From Leucobacter denitrificans (lineage in GTDB: Bacteria; Actinomycetota; Actinomycetes; Actinomycetales; Microbacteriaceae), in NCBI RefSeq assembly GCF_014396385.1, contig NZ_CP060716.1, forward strand, positions 2,340,303 to 2,404,302: DNA of 64,000 nt. The letters run 5' to 3'. The translations under genes and the position numbers were made by a program. Shown here piece by piece: positions 48,136 to 57,764 of the stretch. Under the pieces are notes generated by a model, which saw only the letters and a list, made by a program, of their open reading frames with translations, had not been told where the DNA came from and ran no database searches. Numbering within the stretch: position 1 is the stretch's first letter; each line of letters starts with the position of its first letter.

Positions 48136-49656
48136 CTATTCGCCGCGCAGGCGGCGAATCCCGGCTCGCATGTAGCGCTCGAACGTTGACATCTTCTTGC
48201 CGCGGTACTTACCGAGGAGTGCGGGGATGAGGCGTTTCGTGTGCTCGGTGAGCGCGTAGTGTTGTTCTTGTGATCTGCGGCGTGTGATGAGCATGCCGAG
48301 GTCGAGCCCCCGCGAAGCGACCTCACCAACACCAACACTCCGAAACCAGAAGGCTTCGTTTGGTTCTTCAATGGTCTGCCAGTCAAGGTCGGGTGAAACG
48401 AACTCGAGCGATCCATCGTCGCCGACGCGATACCGACCGGTTTGCGGGGCTTCGGTGAGCCATTCTGTAGTGTCTCGCTGATGCTGCATCACGAGCGTCG
48501 ACCAGGTCTGCCCGTCGAGGGCAGCAGCTGCCTCCGCGTGAATCGCATCGAGATCAAGTTCGAGAGGCACCCCGGCGTATTCGAGTAGGTGAAACGCAAA
48601 GAGTGGCAGCGCCGGGTGTGGAACGGGTCGGCCAGGCGCACCAATGAGGCCCTGAAGGTTTGAGTGGGAGGACGATCCACTGATTCGCGGATTGAGTTCA
48701 CCGAGGTAGACGTCGCCCGTATCGGTGTCGAGCAGTGTGCTCACCTCGAGAATGCCGCGGTACCCCTCTTGCGAAAGCCTGGCGCAAAACTTCTGGACGA
48801 CCTCCATGACCTTTGCGCGGATTTCTGCTGAGACGAGCGACGGGTACATCTCGCTACCAGACCACCCACCCTTATAGCGGGTGAGTTCTGGGTGGCCGGT
48901 GTTCTCGCGAAGCACTGGCCCGACAACGGTGCCAGCGCTCGTGATGATTGCTTCCGAGGCGAGGGGCTGGTGATTGATGTAGCGCATCACCTTGATTTGC
49001 GGTGCGCTCGCGCCTTGTCCGGTGATCTCAGATTCAACCTTGTCAAAGTCGGCACGAGACGACACGAAATAGGTCGTGCGGCCCGAGTCACCGTAGGGGA
49101 GTTGGATCACCAAACGGTCACCGAGACCCGCCGCCTCAGCCTGGGCGCGCAGGTCGTCCCAGCTGCTGATTTGCGTAAGGATGTTGGGAACGCTCGGCGT
49201 GCCAGCCTCATTGCCAAGCTCGGTGGTGACGATCTTCGAGTCGAGGCGCTTGCGAAGCGCAACAGTGGGCATGATGAGTTCGTACCCGAGCTCGGAACAC
49301 AGCTGCTCGGTCTTCTCGTCAAACATCGCAATGACGATCTGTGGGGTGTACCCGGTAGGTGTGTGCTCTGCGATATAGCGCTGCACCTGATCGTTTTGCA
49401 GCAACCAGTTGGCGACGCTCACGTTGCCACGCGGTTCGAGCTTCGGAATATTCGTGGGGGTGAACGCACGAGGATGCCGCCCGTCCCAACTATCGCTCAG
49501 CGTGATGAAACGAAATCCTTTGGCAACGCGTTCGACGCCCAAGAGGTTTGTGGCGCTGCGGCTGAGGTAAAAGATCGGCTGGGGTGATTCCGCAAGGTAG
49601 GTCTTGATCTCTTCGATTGTGCGGAGTGGAGCCTCAAGCGGCCGAGCTGCAGTCAT
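48136..49656 (-). CDS. Orphan ATP-grasp ligase of unknown substrate
   Basis: 506 residues with an ATP-grasp fold (biotin-carboxylase/PylC-like). Residues about 130-340 hold the ATP-binding lid (GDRLVIQLPYGDSGRTTYFV) and the metal/phosphate site (RGILEVSTLLDTDTGDVYLGELNPRISGSSSHSN; key E...E-x-N-x-R). The N-terminal part about 25-125 may be the substrate domain; about 150 extra residues follow the core. There are no biotin carboxylase partner genes, so the annotation biotin carboxylase would be misleading. ATG 49656 has TAGCCT (49663-49668, minus) 6 bases upstream, so it is leaderless and transcribed alone. Carboxylate-amine ligation is likely. Confidence 0.85.
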   Translation of the reverse strand: MTAARPLEAPLRTIEEIKTYLAESPQPIFYLSRSATNLLGVERVAKGFRFITLSDSWDGRHPRAFTPTNIPKLEPRGNVSVANWLLQNDQVQRYIAEHTPTGYTPQIVIAMFDEKTEQLCSELGYELIMPTVALRKRLDSKIVTTELGNEAGTPSVPNILTQISSWDDLRAQAEAAGLGDRLVIQLPYGDSGRTTYFVSSRADFDKVESEITGQGASAPQIKVMRYINHQPLASEAIITSAGTVVGPVLRENTGHPELTRYKGGWSGSEMYPSLVSAEIRAKVMEVVQKFCARLSQEGYRGILEVSTLLDTDTGDVYLGELNPRISGSSSHSNLQGLIGAPGRPVPHPALPLFAFHLLEYAGVPLELDLDAIHAEAAAALDGQTWSTLVMQHQRDTTEWLTEAPQTGRYRVGDDGSLEFVSPDLDWQTIEEPNEAFWFRSVGVGEVASRGLDLGMLITRRRSQEQHYALTEHTKRLIPALLGKYRGKKMSTFERYMRAGIRRLRGE

Positions 49657-49662
49657 AGTTCG

Positions 49663-49668
49663 AGGCTA
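49663..49668 (-). promoter_or_regulatory. Leaderless -10 element of the ATP-grasp gene
   Basis: TAGCCT (minus strand) 6 bases before ATG 49656. Confidence 0.45.
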
Positions 49669-49711
49669 CCTCAGCGGCCGCATTCTCACGGTCGCACACG
49701 AGCGGCCCCAC

Positions 49712-49717
49712 TAGAAT
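49712..49717 (+). promoter_or_regulatory. Leaderless -10 element of dapB
   Basis: TAGAAT 6 bases before ATG 49724. Confidence 0.5.
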
Positions 49718-49723
49718 CGAGTC

Positions 49724-50470
49724 ATGGTTTCTAGTGTCGCGGTTGCGGGAGCGTCGGGAAGACTCGGTTCGCTGGTGTGTGAGGTAGTTGAATCGCATCC
49801 AGATTTTGAACTCGTGGCCAAGCTCACCAGCAAGAGCGGAGCTGATGAGGGCGCAGAAGCCGACATTCTTGTCGATGTGACCTCGCCTGAGGTGTCGCAA
49901 GAGATTGTCGAGCGGGCGCTCGGTCGTGGTCAACAGGTGCTCATTGGTACGAGCGGGTGGTCTGCAGAGCGCATCGCCGGGCTCGAGCAAACCATGTCGC
50001 AGTTTGCGGACCAGGGGGCGATCGTTGTGCCGAATTTCTCGCTGGGGTCAGTCCTCGGCACGGCGCTTGCGCAAATCGCGGCGCCGTATTTCGCGAGCAT
50101 TGAGGTCATCGAGGCTCACCATCCGAAGAAGATTGACTCACCGTCTGGCACGGCCGTGAGAACCGCGGAACTTATGGCCGAGGCGCGCGAGGCCGCAAAT
50201 TCTGAGCCACTGCTGGCGCCTTTCACTGAGCAACGAGCGCGGGGTGAACTCGTAGCTGGCATTCCAGTACATAGCTTGCGCCTCACGGGCGTGGTTGCGA
50301 AGCAAGAGGTTCGTTTTGGCGGGCCGGGCGAGGTGCTGTGCCTTGTGCATGACACGCACTCGAACGATGCGTACGTTGCTGGTATCCGTGCCGCGCTCGA
50401 AGCGGTGCGTGAGGCCCGCGGCGTGACCGTGGGCCTTGACTCGGTGCTCGGCATAGGGCGCAGCGAGTGA
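49724..50470 (+). CDS. dapB: 4-hydroxy-tetrahydrodipicolinate reductase
   Basis: Second dedicated enzyme of diaminopimelate/lysine synthesis, 248 residues as usual in actinobacteria. Nucleotide-binding VAVAGASGRLGSLV (5-18), the conserved IEAHHPKKIDSPSGTA (substrate His and Lys, about 130-145) and the C-terminal HDTHSNDAYVAGIRAA are present. Transcription appears leaderless. Its stop overlaps the next gene (GTGA). dapA lies 3.5 kb downstream. Confidence 0.97.
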   Translation: MVSSVAVAGASGRLGSLVCEVVESHPDFELVAKLTSKSGADEGAEADILVDVTSPEVSQEIVERALGRGQQVLIGTSGWSAERIAGLEQTMSQFADQGAIVVPNFSLGSVLGTALAQIAAPYFASIEVIEAHHPKKIDSPSGTAVRTAELMAEAREAANSEPLLAPFTEQRARGELVAGIPVHSLRLTGVVAKQEVRFGGPGEVLCLVHDTHSNDAYVAGIRAALEAVREARGVTVGLDSVLGIGRSE

Positions 50471-50943
50471 GCGCTCGGGCACGCGCCATCGCGGGCGTCG
50501 TCACCATGAGCATCTTGTTGGTGCTCTATTTCGTATTTGCTGGCGTGCGGGCGATTGCGCTGCTGCGATCCACCGAGGTCATCGCGATAGTTATGGGCGT
50601 CGCACTGATTGTCTTGCCGCTCATCGGGGTGTGGGCGCTGCTGCGCGAGATTGTCTTCGGATACCAGGCAACGAAGCTCACCGACCAGCTCGCAGATGAA
50701 GCGCTGCTTCCTGAAGAACTCGTCTCTGAAACCACCACTCGGCGCACCGTGCGCGACGAGGCTGACGCTGCGTTTCCGCGGTATCGCGAAGCGGCAGAGG
50801 CCGCGCCCGAGAGTTGGAAAGCGTGGATGCGTTTGGGGCTCGTATACGACGCTGCGGGCGATCGAAAGCGCGCAAGAAGTGCGATTCGGCAAGCAATTAG
50901 CAATAATCGCAACGAAATTCGTGGGAGTTCACCGCAGAATTAG
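50467..50943 (+). CDS. Membrane-anchored TPR-like protein
   Basis: 158 residues: two N-terminal transmembrane helices (about 6-28 and 36-60), then a soluble region ending in a single TPR-like helix pair (PESWKAWMRLGLVYDAAGDRKRA, about 114-136; key W, G, Y, A, G, D). GTG 50467 overlaps the dapB stop, so it is co-translated. Homologues after dapB are common in actinobacteria to my recollection; function unknown. Confidence 0.82.
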   Translation: MSARARAIAGVVTMSILLVLYFVFAGVRAIALLRSTEVIAIVMGVALIVLPLIGVWALLREIVFGYQATKLTDQLADEALLPEELVSETTTRRTVRDEADAAFPRYREAAEAAPESWKAWMRLGLVYDAAGDRKRARSAIRQAISNNRNEIRGSSPQN

Positions 50944-51042
50944 TGCATATGCGCTGACCCGGCGTAGAATCATCGACGTTATTGCGGCTCCCTCACAAGG
51001 GGCGTTCAGGCTGCATCACTGCAAAAGAACGGTGAATTTTCG

Positions 51043-52641
51043 ATGAGTAAGTACGACCTTGCGAGTGCGGATCCGGCAACCCGCACACTCGATTCGGTAT
51101 CGGGCATTAGCAAGAAGGGTCTAGAATCCGGCACAGTCGGCGTCGTCGGCGCACTGGTGATCGGGCTCTCCGTTTGTGCTCCCGCATACACACTGACCTC
51201 AGCGGTTGGCCCCGCTGCGAGCGAGGTCGGATTCCAAACTCCTGCGATCTTTCTTGTCGGGTTTATCCCGATGCTGCTCGTAGCGATCGGATACCGGGCG
51301 CTCAACTCCGCAATGCCCGACTCTGGCACATCTTTCACCTGGGCATCGCGAGCATTCGGCCCGTGGATTGGCTGGATGGCTGGTTGGGGACTCATCGCCG
51401 CAACCGTGCTCGTTCTCTCGAACCTCGCGGGAATCGCGGTCGAGTTTCTCTTCCAATCGATCGCGATCATGGCCGACAACCCGGCGATCGCAGATATCGC
51501 CGACAACCGCTATATCAACATCCTCGTGTGTCTGTGCTTCATGGCGATCGCAACGTTTATCTCCTATCGCGGTATGACCTCGACGAAGATCTTCCAGTAC
51601 ATCACCGTGATCTTCCAGGTCGGAGTGCTCTTCTGGTTTATCGTCGCGATGTTCATTGGCGCCGCCGACCCTGCGAACACTGAGGGGTCGATGCCCGAGC
51701 TCTCGTGGTTCAACCCACTTGAGGTATCGAGCTTTAGCGCGTTTGCCGCGGGTATCGCCGTTTCGATCTTCGTGTACTGGGGCTGGGACACGGTGCTCAC
51801 CATGGGTGAGGAAACGAAGAAGTCAAAGGGTCGCATGTCGACCGAAAGCAAGGCCGCGATGATTCTCGTTGTGATCTTGCTCGTCATGTACGTTGGCACC
51901 GCGGCGGCTACTGTTGCGTACGCGGGCATTGGTCACGGCCCGACAGGTCTCGGTAACTCAGATATTGCGGAGAACGTCTTCGCTGCACTCGCGCACCCGG
52001 TAATGGGGCCCGCCGCTATTCTGCTGTCGCTCGCGATTCTCGTCTCTGCAATGGCATCGATCAACTCGACCGCAATTTCGCCGGCACGTACCCTGCTCGC
52101 GATGTCTCACTATGGCGCGCTCCCGAAGTCGATCAAGAAGATTCACCCGAAACACAAGTCACCGTACGTGGCTCTGCTGTGGTCGTCGGTTGTGGCGTCG
52201 GTGTTTTACGCGATCATGCGTTTCATCAGCGAAGACGTGCTTTGGGACACAATTACCGCGCTTGGCATGATGGTCTGTTTCTACTACGGCATCACGGCGC
52301 TCGCGAGCACCTGGTACTTCCGCAAGATCGGGCTGAAGGAGGGCGCGGGATCGCTGATCTCCAAGGTCGTGCTCCCCGGTATCGGTGGCGTGCTGCTCCT
52401 CGTCGTGTTCGTGCAGACCACGTACGACAGCATGGATCCGGCGTTCGGCTCGGGTAGTTCCATCGCCGGACTCGGTCTCGTCGGTGTCATCGGCGTTGTC
52501 GTGCTCGGCATTGGTGTGCTGCTGATGTTTATTCAGTCGCGCTTCTCGCCTGACTTCTTTAAGGGCAAGATCTTGGGCAAGGCCGATGCCACGAATGACA
52601 CCCAGGTACTTGAGGTATTCGACGACGGTCTCGAAGGTTAG
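51043..52641 (+). CDS. APC family amino acid permease
   Basis: Amino acid/polyamine/organocation transporter, 532 residues with 12-14 hydrophobic segments. The consensus [28 protein letters not shown] region (first unwound helix; [11 protein letters not shown]) and [24 protein letters not shown] [20 protein letters not shown] segment are typical. It lies between the dapB-TPR pair and thyA and breaks the usual run of core genes, so it may be a later insertion. No clear ribosome-binding site at ATG 51043. Substrate unknown. Confidence 0.9.
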   Translation: MSKYDLASADPATRTLDSVSGISKKGLESGTVGVVGALVIGLSVCAPAYTLTSAVGPAASEVGFQTPAIFLVGFIPMLLVAIGYRALNSAMPDSGTSFTWASRAFGPWIGWMAGWGLIAATVLVLSNLAGIAVEFLFQSIAIMADNPAIADIADNRYINILVCLCFMAIATFISYRGMTSTKIFQYITVIFQVGVLFWFIVAMFIGAADPANTEGSMPELSWFNPLEVSSFSAFAAGIAVSIFVYWGWDTVLTMGEETKKSKGRMSTESKAAMILVVILLVMYVGTAAATVAYAGIGHGPTGLGNSDIAENVFAALAHPVMGPAAILLSLAILVSAMASINSTAISPARTLLAMSHYGALPKSIKKIHPKHKSPYVALLWSSVVASVFYAIMRFISEDVLWDTITALGMMVCFYYGITALASTWYFRKIGLKEGAGSLISKVVLPGIGGVLLLVVFVQTTYDSMDPAFGSGSSIAGLGLVGVIGVVVLGIGVLLMFIQSRFSPDFFKGKILGKADATNDTQVLEVFDDGLEG

Positions 52642-52645
52642 CGGG

Positions 52646-52651
52646 TAGGCT
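52646..52651 (+). promoter_or_regulatory. Leaderless -10 element of thyA
   Basis: TAGGCT 7 bases before ATG 52659. Confidence 0.45.
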
Positions 52652-52658
52652 TGAGCGC

Positions 52659-53468
52659 ATGAGTGCTCAGGCGATCCACACCCCGTACGAGGACCTGCTG
52701 CGAGAGATTCTCGAGCATGGCACGCCGAAGTCAGATCGCACCGGAACGGGTACGAGAAGCCTGTTCGGCAAGCAGATTCGCTTCGACCTTGCCGAGTCGT
52801 TTCCGCTGATCACGACGAAGCGCGTGCACTTCAAGTCGGTAGCAATCGAGCTGCTTTGGTTTTTGCGCGGCGAGAGCAATATCGAGTTCCTGCGTGAGAA
52901 CGGCGTCACGATTTGGGACGAATGGGCCGATGAAAACGGTGACCTTGGGCCTGTGTACGGGGTGCAGTGGCGCTCCTGGCCGACCCCGTCGGGCGAGCAC
53001 ATCGACCAGATCTCCCAGGTGGTGGATCAGATTCGGAGTGATCCGGACTCACGACGGCTCATCGTGTCGGCGTGGAACGTGGCAGATATACCGAGCATGG
53101 CCCTCGCGCCGTGCCACGCGTTCTTCCAGTTCTACGTTGCCGATGGCAAGCTTTCGTGCCAGCTGTATCAGCGATCCGCCGACATGTTCTTGGGTGTTCC
53201 GTTCAATATTGCGTCGTACGCGCTGCTCACCCTGATGGTCGCGCAGCAAACCGGGCTCGAACCGGGCGAGTTTGTGTGGACCGGCGGGGACTGCCACATC
53301 TATGACAACCACGTTGAGCAGGTGCAGAAGCAGCTTTCTCGAGACGCATTTCCGTACCCCCGAATTGAGATCGCGAAGGCAGCGTCGATCCTCGACTATT
53401 CGTACGACGACTTTGAGGTCGTGGGCTACGAGCACCACCCCGGTATCAAAGCGCCCGTGGCGGTCTAG
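52659..53468 (+). CDS. thyA: Thymidylate synthase (ThyA)
   Basis: Methylates dUMP with methylene-tetrahydrofolate. 269 residues; [12 protein letters not shown] near 28, [22 protein letters not shown] region ([18 protein letters not shown]), catalytic Cys in [12 protein letters not shown] (about 151), [23 protein letters not shown] and the DCHIYDNH motif are intact. It is followed 2 bases later by dfrA, which regenerates the folate cofactor used here, so the pair forms one transcript. Confidence 0.98.
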   Translation: MSAQAIHTPYEDLLREILEHGTPKSDRTGTGTRSLFGKQIRFDLAESFPLITTKRVHFKSVAIELLWFLRGESNIEFLRENGVTIWDEWADENGDLGPVYGVQWRSWPTPSGEHIDQISQVVDQIRSDPDSRRLIVSAWNVADIPSMALAPCHAFFQFYVADGKLSCQLYQRSADMFLGVPFNIASYALLTLMVAQQTGLEPGEFVWTGGDCHIYDNHVEQVQKQLSRDAFPYPRIEIAKAASILDYSYDDFEVVGYEHHPGIKAPVAV

Positions 53469-53470
53469 CG

Positions 53471-53989
53471 ATGCGCGTCGGAATGGTGTGGGCCGAGGCG
53501 CGCGACGGTGCTATCGGCCGAGATGGTGAGATGCCCTGGCACCTGCCAGAAGACCTGGCGCACTTTCGCGAGGTAACGAGCGGATCGCCGGTGATAATGG
53601 GGCGCCGCACCTGGGAGTCACTGCCAGAGCGGTTTCGGCCGCTTCCTGGCCGCGAGAACATCGTAGTTTCACGAGACAGCGAGTTTGTGGCAGCAGGTGC
53701 CCGATCAGTGACGTCGCTCGAAGCCGCCTTAGCGAGCGTCGACAGCGATGTCTCAATTGTGTGGATCATGGGTGGCGGCCAGCTCTATCGGGCTGCAATG
53801 CCGCTCGCAGACGAACTCGTGGTGACTCGCATCGGCTTAGACGTGCCAGACGCAGATACGTTTGCGCCGACCATTGGTGCGGAGTGGGAACTCGCCGATC
53901 CCGGGCTGCCACTTGTTGCCGCGAATGGGCTGAAATACAGCTTCGAGCGCTACCTCCGCAACGCATCAGCATTGCATCCGGTAACCTAG
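53471..53989 (+). CDS. dfrA: Dihydrofolate reductase
   Basis: NADPH-dependent reduction of dihydrofolate, 172 residues. Conserved WAEARDGAIGRDGEMPWHLPEDLAHFREVT (split as GAIGRDGEMPWHLPEDL) with the acidic active-site residue, PVIMGRRTWESLP and the IMGGGQLYRAAMPLADEL glycine loop are all present. It is coupled to thyA. The promoter-like element of dapA lies in its last codons. Confidence 0.96.
   Translation: MRVGMVWAEARDGAIGRDGEMPWHLPEDLAHFREVTSGSPVIMGRRTWESLPERFRPLPGRENIVVSRDSEFVAAGARSVTSLEAALASVDSDVSIVWIMGGGQLYRAAMPLADELVVTRIGLDVPDADTFAPTIGAEWELADPGLPLVAANGLKYSFERYLRNASALHPVT
53982..53987 (+). promoter_or_regulatory. Leaderless -10 element of dapA
   Basis: TAACCT 6 bases before GTG 53994, inside the end of dfrA. 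Confidence 0.4.
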
Positions 53990-53993
53990 TGAA

Positions 53994-54971
53994 GTGGCAA
54001 ACGTAGAGAATCCTTTCGGACAGGTGCTTGTTGCACTCGTGACCCCCTTCGATTCCGAGGGCGAGGTCGACTGGGCTGCAACAGAACAACTCATCGAGCA
54101 GTGCATCACAAGTGGTGCAGACGGCATCGTGGTGACCGGCACGACCGGTGAAACCTCGACCCTCACCGACCCCGAGAAGATTAAGCTCGTCGAGGTCACA
54201 AAGGCGGTGTCATCGGGACGAGCGAAGGTCATTACCGGTGGTGGCTCGAACGAGACCGCGCACGCCATTGAGCTGTACAAGGCCAGCGAGAAGGCTGGAG
54301 CCGACGGTGTGATGATCGTGACGCCGTACTACAACAAGCCCACCCAAGCAGGGCTGCTCACGCACTTCCGCATGGTCGCTGACGCGACAGATCTTCCGGT
54401 GATCCTGTATGACATTCCCGGTCGTACCGGCGTGCCGATTAAGTACGAGACGCTGCTGCGTCTCGCGAAACATCCGAACATTCTCGCGGTAAAAGACGCG
54501 AAGGGTGATTTCAGTGAGGTGAGCCGAGTGCTTAACCAAACCGATCTCATGTATTTCTCGGGTGATGACGCGAATGTGCTGCCACACCTCGCGATTGGTG
54601 CGACAGGCATGATTAGCGTGACGGCAAATATCACTGCGGCACCGTATCGGGTCATCGCTGATGCGGTGAATGCTGGCGACTTGCACACTGCGCGTGACGC
54701 ACATCAAAAGCTTGAGCCGCTAGTGCGCGCAACGATGACGCATGTTCCTGGCACCGTGGCTGCGAAATACATTCTTCACGGACTCGGCCGTATTTCGAGC
54801 CCGCGTGTTCGACTTCCCTTGGTGGGCCCCGAAGAGTGGGAGGCCGCTCTCATCGAGGATGAGCTCGCGCTTGTGAAGGACGTGCCGGGTGTCGACTTCT
54901 CAGACTTCAGGCCGGACCGCAATGCGGCTGCCGGCGGTGCGCTGCCAAAGATTGCAGGCACAACCCGCTAA
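53994..54971 (+). CDS. dapA: 4-hydroxy-tetrahydrodipicolinate synthase
   Basis: Condenses pyruvate with aspartate semialdehyde, first step of the diaminopimelate/lysine branch. 325 residues; the substrate loop GTTGETSTL (about 44-52), VTPYYNKPTQ (catalytic Tyr, about 104-113), YDIPGRTGVPI and the Schiff-base lysine in ILAVKDAKGD (about 167) are clear. GTG 53994 begins 4 bases after dfrA. Ribonuclease J follows 14 bases later, the usual actinobacterial dapA-rnj order. Confidence 0.97.
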   Translation: MANVENPFGQVLVALVTPFDSEGEVDWAATEQLIEQCITSGADGIVVTGTTGETSTLTDPEKIKLVEVTKAVSSGRAKVITGGGSNETAHAIELYKASEKAGADGVMIVTPYYNKPTQAGLLTHFRMVADATDLPVILYDIPGRTGVPIKYETLLRLAKHPNILAVKDAKGDFSEVSRVLNQTDLMYFSGDDANVLPHLAIGATGMISVTANITAAPYRVIADAVNAGDLHTARDAHQKLEPLVRATMTHVPGTVAAKYILHGLGRISSPRVRLPLVGPEEWEAALIEDELALVKDVPGVDFSDFRPDRNAAAGGALPKIAGTTR

Positions 54972-54985
54972 TAACAGGAGGCCAC

Positions 54986-56662
54986 GTGCCCAACCACCCA
55001 TACGCTCCGCCCAAGCTGAAGCAGGGCACCCTTCGCATCACGCCACTCGGCGGCCTCGGTGAGGTTGGCCGCAACATGACCGTCTACGAAATTGACGGCA
55101 AGTTGCTAGTGGTTGATTGTGGTGTGCTGTTTCCAGAGGAGCACCAACCGGGGGTCGACCTGATCCTCCCCGATATCTCTCAAATTGAAGATCGACTGCA
55201 AGACATCGTCGCAGTGGTACTTACTCACGGTCACGAAGACCACATTGGCGGCGTGCCGTACCTGCTGAAGCGCCGCGAAGACATTCCGCTGATCGGCTCG
55301 AAACTCACACTTGCGTTCGTTGAAGCGAAGCTTAAAGAGCACCGTATTCGCCCGAAGACCCATATCGTGGCAGAGGGGGACCGGCATACGTTCGGGCCGT
55401 TCGATCTTGAGTACATCGCGGTGAATCACTCGATCCCTGACGCGCTCGCTGTTGCGATCCGCACCGACGCAGGTCTTGTCATTGGCACCGGTGACTTCAA
55501 GATGGATCAGCTGCCGCTCGACGGGCGTATCACCGATCTTCGCGCGTTCGCTCGCCTGGGCGAAGAGGGTGTGGATCTGTTCATGACAGATTCAACGAAC
55601 GCCGAGGTGCCGGGTTTCACAGCGCTTGAGAAGAATATTGGGCCGGTGCTCGAGCGTGTCATTGAGAAGTCACGCGGCAAAGTTGTCGTTGCGAGCTTCT
55701 CGAGTCACGTGCACCGTGTGCAGCAGGTGCTTGACGCAGCCCAGAAGAATGGGCGCCGCGTGGTGCTGCTCGGGCGCTCAATGGTTCGCAACATGAAGAT
55801 TGCTGCCGACCTCGGGTATCTCGATGTTCCAGAGGGCGTGCTCGTTGACCTGAAGAAGAGCGGCGATATTCCAGATCACCGCATTGTGTACATGTCGACC
55901 GGCTCGCAGGGCGAACCTATGGCAGTGCTCAGCCGCATGGTGAACAAAGAGCATCAGGTCGAGGTTGGCGACGGAGACACGGTGATTCTCGCGTCGAGCC
56001 TGATCCCAGGTAACGAGAACTCTGTCTACCGCATCATTAACGGCCTCATGAAGCTTGGCGCGAATGTCGTGCACAAGGGCAATGCAAACGTCCACGTTTC
56101 GGGCCACGCCTCAGCCGGTGAACTCATGTACTGCTACAACATCGTTCGGCCAAAGAACGTCATGCCGATCCACGGCGAATATCGCCACCTGATTGCGAAC
56201 GCCGGGGTCGCCATTGAGACGGGTGTGCCACAGAACCGCACGATTATTGCCGAGAACGGTACGGTTGTTGACCTTGTCGACGGGGTTGCGCGCGAGGTCG
56301 GTCAGCTCGAGATCGACTTCATCTACGTTGACGGCAAGACCGTAGGCAAGGTGACCGATGATGACCTTCGCGATCGCCGCACGCTTGCCGAAGAAGGCTT
56401 CATTTCGGTGATCACGGTCGTTGAGACGAGTCTCGGGCAGATCGTGTCCGGGCCCGAGATTCACGCGAAGGGTGTTGCTGAAGCCGACCACGTTTTTGAC
56501 AAGATCAAGCCGCAAATCGCTGAGGCGCTTGAGCGCGCGATGAAAGACGGCGTGACAGACCAGCACGCGCTGCAGCAGGTCGTGCGGCGCACCATCGGGC
56601 GCTGGGTCGGCACGAAGCTTCGCCGCAAGTCGATGATCGTTCCCGTCGTCGTGGTGGTGTAA
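54986..56662 (+). CDS. rnj: Ribonuclease J
   Basis: Metallo-beta-lactamase family endo/5'-exoribonuclease, 558 residues. HGHEDHIGGVPYLL (zinc-binding HxHxDH, about 80-85) is followed by the beta-CASP domain and the conserved GSQGEPMAVLSRM and FHVSGHAS-like NVHVSGHASAGEL motifs; the C-terminal dimerisation domain is present. GTG start with AACAGGAGG upstream. Its stop (TAA 56660-56662) abuts the GTG of a FemX-like gene, suggesting coupling to wall synthesis genes. Confidence 0.97.
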   Translation: MPNHPYAPPKLKQGTLRITPLGGLGEVGRNMTVYEIDGKLLVVDCGVLFPEEHQPGVDLILPDISQIEDRLQDIVAVVLTHGHEDHIGGVPYLLKRREDIPLIGSKLTLAFVEAKLKEHRIRPKTHIVAEGDRHTFGPFDLEYIAVNHSIPDALAVAIRTDAGLVIGTGDFKMDQLPLDGRITDLRAFARLGEEGVDLFMTDSTNAEVPGFTALEKNIGPVLERVIEKSRGKVVVASFSSHVHRVQQVLDAAQKNGRRVVLLGRSMVRNMKIAADLGYLDVPEGVLVDLKKSGDIPDHRIVYMSTGSQGEPMAVLSRMVNKEHQVEVGDGDTVILASSLIPGNENSVYRIINGLMKLGANVVHKGNANVHVSGHASAGELMYCYNIVRPKNVMPIHGEYRHLIANAGVAIETGVPQNRTIIAENGTVVDLVDGVAREVGQLEIDFIYVDGKTVGKVTDDDLRDRRTLAEEGFISVITVVETSLGQIVSGPEIHAKGVAEADHVFDKIKPQIAEALERAMKDGVTDQHALQQVVRRTIGRWVGTKLRRKSMIVPVVVVV

Positions 56663-57721
56663 GTGGGGGTATCGGTTCGCTTCGCGACCCCCGATGAGGC
56701 GGCTCACTGGGACGCTCTGCAGCTCGCGAACCCGCACGGGGGAGAAATCTGGGCAGCGAATGCTCACCTCGAAACCAAGCGGTTTAGCAAGTATCGGGTG
56801 CGCCGATTGGTGCTCGAGCGAGACGGTCGTTCCCCACTTGTGGCAGGCGTGCTCGCGAAGCGGGTACCAGTGCTTGGCGAATGGTGGATGGTCATGGCCG
56901 GCCCCGAGGCCGAAGATCTTGAGGCCACCCTTGAGGCGAGTGCGGCGATCGCAGACTTTGCACGGCGACAGGGCGTCTTCGTGGTGAAAATCGAACCTCG
57001 GCTCGGCACTGAGACCCGGCAGGCTTTCCTCGACGCGGGATATATTCCAACGATTCGGCGTATCCCGAACGAATCGACCGTGCTGGTAGATGTGAGCGGT
57101 ACCGAGGATGAGGTGTTCGCACGTTTCGGGAAGAAAGCCCGAAATGCGATTAACCGCGGCAAGCGCGAGGGCATTGAAGTGACTCGGGTCGAGGCGACCG
57201 ACGCGAACTGTGAACGATTCTTCGAGCTGCTGCAGGAGACCGCCGGTGGCGGCCGCTTCGTACTTCGACCATACGGGTACTTCCGCACCTTCTGGAAGGA
57301 ATTCACGAAGCGCGGGAACGGGCAGATGTTCTTCGCTGAGCGCGATGGGCGGCTCCTCGCTGCGGCATTCGCGATCCACCTCGGCACAAAGAGCGGATAC
57401 AAAGAGGGTGCCTCAGTGCGCGACAAGCAGGCGTACGGTGTCTCGCACCTGCTGCAGTGGGAAGTGATGCGCTGGGCGAATGAGGTCGGTGCGACCGTGC
57501 ATGACCTGTGCGGAACGCCCCCGAGCGATCGCCTCGACGATCCGACGCATGAGCTTCACGGAGTTGGCAAGTTCAAGCGATCCTTCCACTCTGAAGTGAC
57601 CGATTATGTCGGAGCGTTTGATATTCCGCTCAAGGCATGGGCGTATCGTGTGTGGGTAAAGCTTGGCGATCCACTTGCAAGGCGGCTCTCGCTCGCACTG
57701 CGAAAAGACCCGTACTACTAG
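56663..57721 (+). CDS. FemA/FemB/MurM-family peptidoglycan bridge aminoacyltransferase (FemX-like)
   Basis: Predicted tRNA-dependent ligase that adds an amino acid to the stem peptide of lipid II. 352 residues with two GNAT-like subdomains: about 1-140 (EIWAANAHLETKRFSKYR) and 150-320 (RFGKKARNAINRGKREGIEV, YGYFRTFWKEF, GYKEGASV, HDLCGTPP). It lies directly after rnj, with no gap, and 43 bases before murJ, which flips lipid II. Microbacteriaceae have unusual B-type cross-bridges, so such a ligase is expected; the amino acid added is not known. Confidence 0.87.
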   Translation: MGVSVRFATPDEAAHWDALQLANPHGGEIWAANAHLETKRFSKYRVRRLVLERDGRSPLVAGVLAKRVPVLGEWWMVMAGPEAEDLEATLEASAAIADFARRQGVFVVKIEPRLGTETRQAFLDAGYIPTIRRIPNESTVLVDVSGTEDEVFARFGKKARNAINRGKREGIEVTRVEATDANCERFFELLQETAGGGRFVLRPYGYFRTFWKEFTKRGNGQMFFAERDGRLLAAAFAIHLGTKSGYKEGASVRDKQAYGVSHLLQWEVMRWANEVGATVHDLCGTPPSDRLDDPTHELHGVGKFKRSFHSEVTDYVGAFDIPLKAWAYRVWVKLGDPLARRLSLALRKDPYY

Positions 57722-57764
57722 GTAGTAGTCCACACCGAACCACCCATCACGAGAAGGAGCCGCC

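Noticed and set aside
56111-57379. 422-codon open frame antisense to rnj and the FemX-like gene
   Set aside because: Spans two well-supported genes in the opposite strand, no start signal or motif.
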